From JBHENC01 sp046262295 (GTDB taxonomy: Bacteria > Acidobacteriota > Blastocatellia > Pyrinomonadales > Pyrinomonadaceae), in the NCBI GenBank assembly GCA_046262295.1, contig JBHENC010000007.1, forward strand, positions 1-64,000: a stretch of DNA of 64,000 nucleotides. Direction: 5' to 3'. The notes under the pieces were generated by a model, which was not told the origin of the DNA, searched no databases, and was given only the letters and a program-made list of their open reading frames with translations. The stretch's first letter is position 1, and each line of letters opens with the position of its first letter. This document shows positions 38,162 through 46,469 of the stretch, in pieces. A program made the position numbers and the translations under genes.

Positions 38162-39793
38162 GTGCCTCCGTCATCCAACGGGAGACCGTTACCTGTGCTT
38201 GTTTTGGAGCCTGCGCGCCGGAAGGCGCGGGCGCAGGATTTCTTCAGCGCCAAAAGAGTGCCGCCGATGCCCTATCGCCGCCAGCCGTTTGACTACGAAC
38301 CCGTAACACGCTCGCCGCGGCGACTATCCTTAGGTGAGGGCGGAACAGTTGCCGAAGCATGGCCGGTTAGCACGCAAAGTTCTGTGCCGGATGATACGGC
38401 CTATGCCCTGCCAATCCTGCCTGAAGCTTCGCTGCAGAGCGTTGCGAAGAGCCGCGCAAGTCGAGTCCTTAAACGCGGACACGCTCTGACCTTTGCGGCG
38501 CTGTTCCTTTTTACAATCGTTTTATACATTCGTCCCGCCGAACTTTATCCGTCTCCGCTGACTGCCTCAATTGCGTTTGCGGTTGGCCTTATCACGCTAA
38601 TTATCTTTGTGCCGTCGCAATTCGCCCTCGAAGGCACGTTGACGGCGCGCCCGCGCGAAGTCAATCTCGTATTATTGCTGTGCCTTACGGGACTGCTTTC
38701 AATCCCTTTCGCTAAAATCAGTGCGGGAGATGCGTGGGCGGAGTTTAGCGGCATCTTCATACGCGCCGTTGTGATGTTCATCGTGATCGTCAATGCGGCG
38801 CGCACCGAGCGGCGCTTGAGATGGCTGCTGCTGCTGGCGCTCGGCATGGGCTGCGTGTTAGGCGTCGGCGCAGTGAACAATTATCGGCTTGGTAACTTTG
38901 CGGTCGAAGGCTATCGCGTCGCCGGTGTCGGCGGAGGACTCTTCGGCAATCCGAATGACATGGCGCTTCACCTCGTCACGATGATTCCCATTGCCGTCGC
39001 GTTCTGCTTAAGCACGCGGGGAGTGTTGCGAAAAATCCTTTATGGCGCGTGCATCGTCCTGATGACCGGCGGCATATTCGTCACCTTCTCAAGGGGCGCA
39101 TTTCTCGCTTTCGTCGCCGTCGCGATTATGCTCGCATGGAAGATCGGTCACCGGTACAGGGTGATTCTCGTGCCGCTAATCCTCTTTACGCTAGTCTTGT
39201 TTTTTGCGGTTGCGCCGGGCGAATTTGCGAACCGCATTTTGTCTATCGTTGACCATAGCCGCGATGCGGTGGGTTCCGCCGACTCGCGCACGGAACTTTT
39301 GTTTCAATCAATCCGGGTGGCGCTCAGGAATCCTCTGTTCGGCATCGGCATGGGCAACTTCCACTACGTCTCCATCGGAGAGCGTGTGACCCATAATGCT
39401 TATACGCAGGTGGGAGCGGAAATGGGGCTGGCGGCTTTTATCATCTACACGATGTTCATCGTCGCGCCGTTTAAGCGCTTGCGGCAAATCGAACGCGACT
39501 CTTTTTCAGTGCGCAAGCCTTCACGCTTCTATTATCTCGCCGTCGGGTTACAGGTAAGTCTGGTGGCCTACATGGTCGCCAGCTTCTTCGCTTCGGTCGC
39601 TTATAGTTGGAGCCTCTATTATCTCGTCGCATATGCCGTTGCCTTGCGCCGCATCTACGAAGCTTCGATTCTTGAAGATGGAAATACGAGCCGCAACGTT
39701 AAAGGTGAAGCGGCGGGCGGTAGGATAGCCGCTCTTAATCGCTTCGTCGTTTTCGACACACCGGGATCAATGTCTGAGGACGCACGTCTATGA
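38162..39793 (+). CDS. O-antigen ligase family protein (Wzy/WaaL-like), second
   Basis: This 543-residue protein has a polar N-terminal 110 residues and then about eleven membrane segments. The Wzy_C-type pattern is present: VGGGLFGNPNDMALHLVTMI, VTFSRGAFLAFVAVA, SRTELLFQSIRVALRNPLFGIG, and THNAYTQVGAEMGLAAF. It differs from the ligase at 32011, so the locus has two. One may polymerise and one may transfer. The start GTG 38162 is uncertain, as ATG 38267 (MPYRRQ) would also precede the membrane domain. Its stop overlaps the next start by 4 bases (ATGA). Confidence 0.85.
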   Translation: MPPSSNGRPLPVLVLEPARRKARAQDFFSAKRVPPMPYRRQPFDYEPVTRSPRRLSLGEGGTVAEAWPVSTQSSVPDDTAYALPILPEASLQSVAKSRASRVLKRGHALTFAALFLFTIVLYIRPAELYPSPLTASIAFAVGLITLIIFVPSQFALEGTLTARPREVNLVLLLCLTGLLSIPFAKISAGDAWAEFSGIFIRAVVMFIVIVNAARTERRLRWLLLLALGMGCVLGVGAVNNYRLGNFAVEGYRVAGVGGGLFGNPNDMALHLVTMIPIAVAFCLSTRGVLRKILYGACIVLMTGGIFVTFSRGAFLAFVAVAIMLAWKIGHRYRVILVPLILFTLVLFFAVAPGEFANRILSIVDHSRDAVGSADSRTELLFQSIRVALRNPLFGIGMGNFHYVSIGERVTHNAYTQVGAEMGLAAFIIYTMFIVAPFKRLRQIERDSFSVRKPSRFYYLAVGLQVSLVAYMVASFFASVAYSWSLYYLVAYAVALRRIYEASILEDGNTSRNVKGEAAGGRIAALNRFVVFDTPGSMSEDARL

Positions 39794-40971
39794 GCATCCG
39801 CCTGCTTTCAATAATGGTTTTCTGGTTGAGCGCGGCGGCAATCTTCTATACTTATGCCGGTTATCCGGTGCTCTTGTTCGTCGTCAGCCGGTTGCGCCCG
39901 CGAGCGATCAAACGCGCTGAATGGACGCCGACGGTGAGCGTCATCATCACGGCTTACAATGAGGAGCGTGATCTGCGCGCGAAACTCGAAAACACTCTGG
40001 CGCTCGATTATCCCGCCGACAAACTTGAAATCATCGTTGCCTCCGATTGCTCGAATGACCGCACGGATGAGATCGCGCGCGAGTTTGCCGCGCGCGGCGT
40101 GCGCCTTCATCGTCAAGCAGAACGGTTGGGCAAGACCGCCGCGCAGAATGCCGCCGTCGAGCGAGCGCAGGGCGATTTCATACTCTTCTCCGATGCGACA
40201 ACTCTTTATCAACCCGACGTGCTGCGGCAAATGATGCCGAACTTCGCCGATCCTGAAATCGGCTGCGTCGCCGGTCGTTTGATTTATGTTGATCCGGGAA
40301 ATTCGAGTGTCGGGCAGGGCGCGAAGTCTTACTGGGGCTATGAATCTTTTCTCAAAAAGCATGAAAGCCGCGTCTGCTCGCTGATCGGCGCGTCGGGCTG
40401 TCTCTATGGGGTGCGGCGCGCGGCTTACGTGCCGATGTACAACGAAGCGTGCAGCGATTTTCTGATCGCCACTAAAATGGTCGAGCAGGGTTTGCGCGCC
40501 GTCTATGAACCGGCGGCGGTGTGCACGGAAGAGACGAACCAGCGGGTTGATAAGGAGTTGCGGATGCGTGTGCGCGTCATAACGCAAACATTCACGGATT
40601 TGTGGCGTCATCGCGCGATAATGAACCCGCTACGCAGCGGCTTTTATGCCGTCCAACTGCTTTCGCATAAAGTGCTGCGCTATCTTGTGCCGTTCTTTCT
40701 AATCGAAATTTTTATCGCTTCGATGGTGCTTGCGCCGCATTCAATCTTTTACGCCGCCGCGCTCGTCGCGCAACTCTGCTTTTACGGGGCGGCGGCGGCT
40801 TCGTGGCTGCTCGAACAAATCGGAGCGCGCAATCGCCTGCTCGCCATTCCACAATATTTCGTGCTCGCCAACCTCGCTTCACTGATGGCGTTCTACAAAT
40901 TTCTCAGCGGCGAACGCTATGCGCGCTGGGAACCGATCCGCGAGCCGATTGTTCGGGAAGAGTTGCGATGA
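39790..40971 (+). CDS. Membrane-bound glycosyltransferase family 2
   Basis: This 393-residue protein has an N-terminal membrane helix (MVFWLSAAAIFYTYAGYPVLLFVV), a GT2 core with SVIITAYNEERDLRAKL, VASDCSNDRTDEI and FILFSDATTLYQPD, and three or four C-terminal membrane helices (about residues 290-380). This layout is typical of processive or lipid-linked family 2 enzymes such as those of exopolysaccharide pathways. It overlaps the ligase gene before it and the truncated methyltransferase gene after it by 4 bases each, so all three are coupled. Confidence 0.9.
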   Translation: MSIRLLSIMVFWLSAAAIFYTYAGYPVLLFVVSRLRPRAIKRAEWTPTVSVIITAYNEERDLRAKLENTLALDYPADKLEIIVASDCSNDRTDEIAREFAARGVRLHRQAERLGKTAAQNAAVERAQGDFILFSDATTLYQPDVLRQMMPNFADPEIGCVAGRLIYVDPGNSSVGQGAKSYWGYESFLKKHESRVCSLIGASGCLYGVRRAAYVPMYNEACSDFLIATKMVEQGLRAVYEPAAVCTEETNQRVDKELRMRVRVITQTFTDLWRHRAIMNPLRSGFYAVQLLSHKVLRYLVPFFLIEIFIASMVLAPHSIFYAAALVAQLCFYGAAAASWLLEQIGARNRLLAIPQYFVLANLASLMAFYKFLSGERYARWEPIREPIVREELR

Positions 40972-41339
40972 ACAAGCTGTCTGAAAAAGAGTATTGGGAT
41001 TCGGTGCACGTAGGCGAAAAGCAGTCTTTGTCTTCGGCGCATCAGGTGCAGGAATCCGAACATCGGCGGCCTTCTGTGAAAGGACGTGTTAAGGCGAAGG
41101 TCAAAAAGATTCTCGGCAAGAGGACGCTCGAATATCTGACGAGCTACGATGATTATCTTTTGTGGAACGTCATGCTCCGCAAGCATCTGCCGCAACTGCG
41201 GGGGGGCAAAGCTTTAGAGGTAGGCAGCGCGCCCGGCGAGTTTCTCGTCGAGTTAAATCGCCGACTCGGTTGCGTGCCTTACGGCATGGAGAATAGTTTA
41301 TCAAGTCCATCCCTAATCTTTATCGGTAGAAGATTATGA
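40968..41339 (+). pseudogene. Truncated SAM-dependent methyltransferase
   Basis: This 123-residue frame begins with ATG 40968 overlapping the stop codon of the glycosyltransferase. It encodes a normal N-terminal region (EKEYWDSVH) and motif I of a class I methyltransferase (GGKALEVGSAPGEFLVELNRRLG, CVPYGME). It then breaks off near base 41297 into unrelated NSLSSPSLIFIGRRL and a stop. A complete enzyme would need about 120 to 150 more residues. A deletion has most likely removed the 3' part. It is almost certainly not active as a methyltransferase. Confidence 0.75.
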
Positions 41340-41367
41340 CGCAGAGAGAATTGGTCGAGGCGTACAC

Positions 41368-42837
41368 GTGAGTACCAACGATCAAAACATTTATCATTAC
41401 TGGTGGCTGCTCGCAGCGGTCGGCCTCTTCCTGTGCCTTCCGGTGTTGACTGTCAAATACGTTCCGCTGGTGGACTATCCGAACCATCTGGCACGCGCCT
41501 TTATTCTGGCTCATTACACGGATGTTCCGGCGTATGCTTTAACTTACGATAGGTCATTCGAGCCGATTCCCAATCTTGCGCTCGATCTGATCGTTCCTGC
41601 GCTGTCACGCTTCGTCGGCATCATTGCGGCGGGCAAAATCTTTCTGACGATTACTATTCTGCTTTTCGTAATGGGTTGCCACCTGCTCGGCAAAGCCATT
41701 CACGGGCGTCCGACGTGGCTCGCGCTGCCGTGCTGTTTCTTCGTCTACAATTCGATGCTGCTGTATGGATTCGTCAATTACGTGTTTGGCGTCGGAATGT
41801 TCTGCATCAGCTTTGCCTGGTGGCTTAAATGGCGCGAGAAGTGGACGATTGCGCGCGTCCTGTTTGCGGCATTGCTGGTCTTCTGTTCATACCTTGCGCA
41901 CCTGTCGGCTTACAGCTTTCTCGGCGTGTCGTTCGTCGTGGTCACGGGATGGAACTTCTGGAAGAAAAGAGAAACTTTGCGTGCGGCTTTGATCGGGTTT
42001 GTGCCACTCCTTCCTCCGCTCATTTCGTTCGTCGCGTTTATGCGTAACGACGGACAGAGCAGTAGTGTGGCCTGGAATACAGTCGGACGAAAACTCGTCG
42101 GAATGCTGGCGCTCTTTCTTACTTATAACTACACGATAGACCTGTTAGTAATGCTCGCTCTGGCGGGCATCGTGGTCGTGCTAATACGTCGGACGGAGAG
42201 CGTGGATGTAGTGTGGCCGCTCTTTATCGCGGGCGGCGTGTTCGCATTGCTATATTTGATTTGTCCAATGGTGATATTTACGTCTTCAGCGGCTGATACA
42301 CGATTCATTTTGCCCGCCGCCGTGCTGCTCGTGCTGTCCCTGAAATGGAATATTACAGTGAAAGCTGGAAAGGGTTTGTTGCTTGCGAGCCTGTTGCTGT
42401 TTTCCATTCATGTTTGTTCGATCTGGAGTATGTGGGCCGTTCTGGACAGGCGCATCGGCGCTGAAGTTGAAAGGCTCGAGGCGCTGCCCGATGGCGCAAG
42501 AGTGTTTCCGATGCCGGTTATGCCTAAAAGTTTGCAGGAAGCAAAAGTCGCACGCGCCTTCGGGCATATCGTGCATTACGCGACAATCGAACGACATCTT
42601 TTGGTTCCTTCATTGTTCGCGCGCAGAGGCCAACAACCACTCGTCTTCCGCACCAGGCCGCAGTACGAAGAACCGGAGAACAACTACTCCGAACAGTGGC
42701 AGGAATATGCCTATCAATGGCAGCAGTACGATTATGTATGGTGCTACGGCACGGACGAGGCGTTGGAAAGATTGTTACGGGAAAGATGCCGGAAGGTTAA
42801 TGAAGGAGACGGCTTCAGCTTGTGGCAGGTGAATTGA
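41368..42837 (+). CDS. Polytopic membrane protein with DYPNHLAR motif
   Basis: This 489-residue protein has about eleven membrane segments. The first extracytoplasmic loop carries LVDYPNHLARAFILAHYTD, with an acidic residue where GT-C enzymes have their catalytic aspartate. The C-terminal 130 residues are soluble and aromatic-rich (NYSEQWQEYAYQWQQYDYVWCYG). It is not recognised as a named family; a GT-C-like glycosyltransferase is the best guess. The start is GTG 41368, with GAGG 7 bases upstream. It follows the truncated methyltransferase directly. Confidence 0.55.
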   Translation: MSTNDQNIYHYWWLLAAVGLFLCLPVLTVKYVPLVDYPNHLARAFILAHYTDVPAYALTYDRSFEPIPNLALDLIVPALSRFVGIIAAGKIFLTITILLFVMGCHLLGKAIHGRPTWLALPCCFFVYNSMLLYGFVNYVFGVGMFCISFAWWLKWREKWTIARVLFAALLVFCSYLAHLSAYSFLGVSFVVVTGWNFWKKRETLRAALIGFVPLLPPLISFVAFMRNDGQSSSVAWNTVGRKLVGMLALFLTYNYTIDLLVMLALAGIVVVLIRRTESVDVVWPLFIAGGVFALLYLICPMVIFTSSAADTRFILPAAVLLVLSLKWNITVKAGKGLLLASLLLFSIHVCSIWSMWAVLDRRIGAEVERLEALPDGARVFPMPVMPKSLQEAKVARAFGHIVHYATIERHLLVPSLFARRGQQPLVFRTRPQYEEPENNYSEQWQEYAYQWQQYDYVWCYGTDEALERLLRERCRKVNEGDGFSLWQVN

Positions 42838-42953
42838 TGGCCTTTTGAGCGCCATGTTCATAAAAAAAGCGTGGATGACAGGTTGTTAAGTCTACGAAGC
42901 ACCGACGCGGGTTTTAATTCATCCGTCTCAATGGCAAAAATAAGGTACGTGTA

Positions 42954-44489
42954 GTGATTGAGTCTTCTCGCAAAAGTAGTTCGCTGACACAGAGCGCGTT
43001 CTGGTTGATGTTTGCCCGAACGCTGGGCTTCGTCTTCACTTTCATTTTGCCGCTGCTGCTCGTGCGGCGGTTGAGCCAGACCGATTTCGGGCTGTACAAG
43101 CAGTTCTTTCTGGTGGTGATAACTGCCGTCACCACGTTGACGTTCAGCTTCGGGCACAGCGCCTTCTATTTTCTGCCGCGTGAGCGGGAACAACGCGGAC
43201 AGATTGTGCTCAACGTGATGCTCTTCAACACCTGCGTTGGAGTCCTCGCCTGTCTTGCGCTCACCTTGCGTCCGGGCTTGCTACAGACAATCGTCGGCAG
43301 CCCGCAGTTGGTCGCCTACGCGCCGCTCATCGGCTTTGTCATCTTCTTATGGATCGTCTCAAGCTTTCTGGAGATGATTGCGATTGCGAATCAGGAACCC
43401 AAGCTCTCGGCCGTTTTCATCATCGGCGCGCAGTTTACTAAAACGGGATTGCTCGTCGGGGCGGCACTGCTCTTTAATTCGCTGCACGCGCTGATTTATG
43501 CGGCGCTCATTCAATGCGTTTTGCAGACGATCATCCTGCTGGTGTATTTACGCTCGCGGTTCGCCGGTTTTTCGCGCAGCTTCGAGTGGCCTGTGATGCG
43601 TATGCAGTTGGCGTATGCGCTGCCGCTCGGCTTTGCCGGATTGCTGTACACGATGCAGTTGGATTTACACAATTACTTTGTCTCAAACCGCTTCGGCCCC
43701 GCCGCCTTCGCCGTCTACTCCATCGGCTGTTTTCAATTGCCGCTATTCGCCATCCTCAGTGATTCGGTCGGCTCTCTTTTAATTTCGCGCGTGAGTTTTC
43801 TGCAAAAGCAGGGCGATAAAAGAGAGATCAAGGAGTTGGTGGCGAGAGTCTTACGCAAATTGTCGGCCGTCTACTTTCCGTTGTATGTCTTTCTGCTGGT
43901 CGCCGCGCACGAGTTCATTGCAACTCTGTTCACCGAAAAGTATTCGGCGAGCTGGTCTATCTTCGTTATCAACCTGACGTTCATTCCGCTCGGCATCATC
44001 ACCAACGGTTACGATCCCGTCCTTCGCGCTTACGCCGAACATCGCTACTTCATCGTGCGTGCGCGAATCGCATTGTTCACCTTGTTGCTCGTCGCGCTCT
44101 GGTTCAATACAGCGCGGTTCGGCATGATCGGCGCGATTACGACCGTTGTCTTCGTGAGATTTATCGAGCAGCTCGTGATGGTTTACAAAACGAAACAGAT
44201 ACTCGGCCTCGCGCGGCGCGATCTCGGACTGTTAAAAGGCATCGGGAAACTCGCCGTTGCCGCCGCCGTCGCTGGCCTCATCACTGCTTTTGCGCGGTTA
44301 CCTTTGATTGGAATGAAACCGTTCGTTGCGCTGGTGATATGCGGGATCGTCTTTTCATCGGCCTACCTTGCGGCGGTGATGTTGTTTGGAATTGTGACGC
44401 CGGAAGAGCGCGCCGAACTCCAACAGATAATTGCGCGCGTGCAGCAACGCATACAACACGGCAGGCGCGTGACTGCTCCGCTGGTTTAA
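42954..44489 (+). CDS. Wzx-like polysaccharide flippase (MOP superfamily)
   Basis: This 511-residue protein has the twelve to fourteen membrane helices of oligosaccharide flippases. The N-terminal part has SAFWLMFARTLGFVFTFILPLLL and LVRRLSQTDFGLYKQFFLVV, the usual family opening. QLDLHNYFVSNRFGPAAFAVYSIG is in the middle of the chain. Its role would be to move the undecaprenyl-linked repeat unit from the cytoplasmic to the periplasmic face. The start is GTG 42954. With the WecA-like, Wzy-like and ligase proteins it completes a Wzx/Wzy-type pathway. Confidence 0.9.
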   Translation: MIESSRKSSSLTQSAFWLMFARTLGFVFTFILPLLLVRRLSQTDFGLYKQFFLVVITAVTTLTFSFGHSAFYFLPREREQRGQIVLNVMLFNTCVGVLACLALTLRPGLLQTIVGSPQLVAYAPLIGFVIFLWIVSSFLEMIAIANQEPKLSAVFIIGAQFTKTGLLVGAALLFNSLHALIYAALIQCVLQTIILLVYLRSRFAGFSRSFEWPVMRMQLAYALPLGFAGLLYTMQLDLHNYFVSNRFGPAAFAVYSIGCFQLPLFAILSDSVGSLLISRVSFLQKQGDKREIKELVARVLRKLSAVYFPLYVFLLVAAHEFIATLFTEKYSASWSIFVINLTFIPLGIITNGYDPVLRAYAEHRYFIVRARIALFTLLLVALWFNTARFGMIGAITTVVFVRFIEQLVMVYKTKQILGLARRDLGLLKGIGKLAVAAAVAGLITAFARLPLIGMKPFVALVICGIVFSSAYLAAVMLFGIVTPEERAELQQIIARVQQRIQHGRRVTAPLV

Positions 44490-44500
44490 GGAGAACGACA

Positions 44501-46441
44501 ATGTGCGGCATCGCCGGATTTATTGATATAAGCAACCCGCTCGCCGAAGCGGAGCGCGCCCTTGTGCTTGACCGTATGTGTCGTGCCATCACGCATCGCG
44601 GGCCGGACGATCAGGGCATGATGGTCGAGGCAGGTGTCGCGCTCGGTATGCGGCGGCTGTCAATTATTGATCTGGCGGGCGGACACCAACCCATTTCCGG
44701 CTGTGATGGTTCGGTGACGGTCGTCTTCAACGGCGAGATTTATAACTACCGCGAGCTGCAACAAAAGCTTGAAGCGCGCGGCCATCGCTTTGCAACGAGT
44801 TCGGATACGGAAGCGATTGTTCATGCTTATGAAGAGTACGGCGCGGCTTGCGTCGAACATTTTCGCGGGATGTTCGCCTTCGCTATCTGGGACGCGCGCG
44901 CGCGAAAACTGTTCATCGCGCGCGACCGCGCCGGGAAAAAGCCGCTCTACTACACACACACGCCGCGCGGTACGCTCATCTTCGGCTCGGAATTGAAGTC
45001 GCTGCTCGAACATCCCGAATTCAACGGCGAAACGAATCCAGAGGCGCTCGACGCTTATCTCACGTTCGGCTATGTGCCCGATCCGCTGACGATCTTTCGG
45101 GACGTTCATAAACTGCCGCCCGGTTGCCATCTCTCGTTCGCGCGCAATCGCGTGCAGATAGAGCAGTACTGGGATTTCCCTTTTGAGCAGGCGGATTCCG
45201 CGCCGTCGCAAAGGGAAGAAGATTATCTGGAGGAGTTGCGCGCGTTGCTCAATGAAGCAGTGCGTGTGCGGCTTGTTTCGGATGTGCCGCTCGGCGCGTT
45301 TCTCTCCGGTGGTGTTGATTCGAGCACGGTTGTCGGCCTGATGTCGCGCGCCATGCCGCAGCCCGTCAAAACATTCTCCATCGGTTTTCACGAAGACAGC
45401 TACGATGAATTAAAGTATGCGCGGATCGCGGCCAAGCAGTTCGGCACTGACCACCATGAGTTCGTCGTGACGCCGGACATCTGCTCGATTCTGGATGAAC
45501 TCGTGTGGCACTTCGACGAGCCATTCGCGGATTCTTCTGCCATCCCGACCTACATGGTTTCCAAACTCGCGCGCGAGCACGTCAAGGTTGTGCTCTCCGG
45601 TGACGGCGGCGACGAGCTTTTCGGAGGCTATACGCGCTATGTCAAGGATCGGCAGCGAAGCGGTTTCGCGCGCCTGCCGCGCTTTGTGCGCAAGGGCATG
45701 ATGCAACCTCTCGGACGAAACTTGCCGCACGGCGCATGGGGGCGCAACTACCTTCATAAGGTGGCGCTCGATCCGCTCGACCGTTACATTGAAGATATCT
45801 CCGTCTTCACAGCGCTTAGCAAGCAACACCTTTACACAAACGACTTTCGCCGCCAACTGCACGGCGATAATGGCGCGCACGCCAGCTTTCGCGCGCACGC
45901 CGATGGCCTCCACACAACTGATCCGCTCGACCCGCTTCTTTATCTGGACAGTAAGACGTATCTGCCGGGCGATATCCTGACCAAAGTGGACCGAATGAGC
46001 ATGGCGGTCTCTCTGGAAGCGCGCGTGCCGCTGCTCGATCACAAGCTGATCGAGTTCGTTTGCTCGCGTATTCCTGCTTCTTTGAAAATGAAGGGGCTTG
46101 AAACGAAATACATCTTCAAGCGCGCGGTGCGCGACCTTGTGCCCGCTGAAATCCTGAATCGCCCCAAGCAGGGATTCGGTGTGCCGATTCAGCAATGGAT
46201 CAACGAACAGTTGCGCGACCGCATTCATAGCACGCTCACCGAACCGCGCACGCAACAGCGCGGCTATGTTGATCTGCGTCATGTAAATGTGCTGCTAGAT
46301 GAACACGGACGCGGGCGGCGCGACCACTCGGCACAATTGTGGGCGCTCTTTATGCTTGAGCTGTGGCATCGCGCTTTTGCAGATAAGGATCGAACCACGA
46401 TGCGGGATTATGCGGGCGCAGGCGAACTGATGCCAGCTTGA
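44501..46441 (+). CDS. Asparagine synthetase-like amidotransferase, copy 2
   Basis: This 646-residue protein has the full glutaminase signature (Cys2 in MCGIAGFID, MRRLSIIDLAGGHQPI, NGEIYNYRELQ) and a synthetase domain with LSGGVDSSTVVGLMS, SIGFHEDSYDELKYA, FADSSAIPTYMVS and LSGDGGDELFGGYTRY. ATG 44501 is preceded by TAAGGAGAACG. Together with copies at 23125 and 46470 it makes three of these proteins in one locus. One may be a true AsnB; amidation of uronic acids in the polysaccharide is the more economical reading for the others. Confidence 0.92.
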   Translation: MCGIAGFIDISNPLAEAERALVLDRMCRAITHRGPDDQGMMVEAGVALGMRRLSIIDLAGGHQPISGCDGSVTVVFNGEIYNYRELQQKLEARGHRFATSSDTEAIVHAYEEYGAACVEHFRGMFAFAIWDARARKLFIARDRAGKKPLYYTHTPRGTLIFGSELKSLLEHPEFNGETNPEALDAYLTFGYVPDPLTIFRDVHKLPPGCHLSFARNRVQIEQYWDFPFEQADSAPSQREEDYLEELRALLNEAVRVRLVSDVPLGAFLSGGVDSSTVVGLMSRAMPQPVKTFSIGFHEDSYDELKYARIAAKQFGTDHHEFVVTPDICSILDELVWHFDEPFADSSAIPTYMVSKLAREHVKVVLSGDGGDELFGGYTRYVKDRQRSGFARLPRFVRKGMMQPLGRNLPHGAWGRNYLHKVALDPLDRYIEDISVFTALSKQHLYTNDFRRQLHGDNGAHASFRAHADGLHTTDPLDPLLYLDSKTYLPGDILTKVDRMSMAVSLEARVPLLDHKLIEFVCSRIPASLKMKGLETKYIFKRAVRDLVPAEILNRPKQGFGVPIQQWINEQLRDRIHSTLTEPRTQQRGYVDLRHVNVLLDEHGRGRRDHSAQLWALFMLELWHRAFADKDRTTMRDYAGAGELMPA

Positions 46442-46469
46442 TATAGCCTTCACCGGATGATGAATTAAG

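Noticed and set aside
45410..46282. 290-codon minus-strand frame opposite asparagine-synthetase-like copy 2
   Set aside because: Antisense shadow of a clearly conserved gene; no motif or ribosome-binding site.
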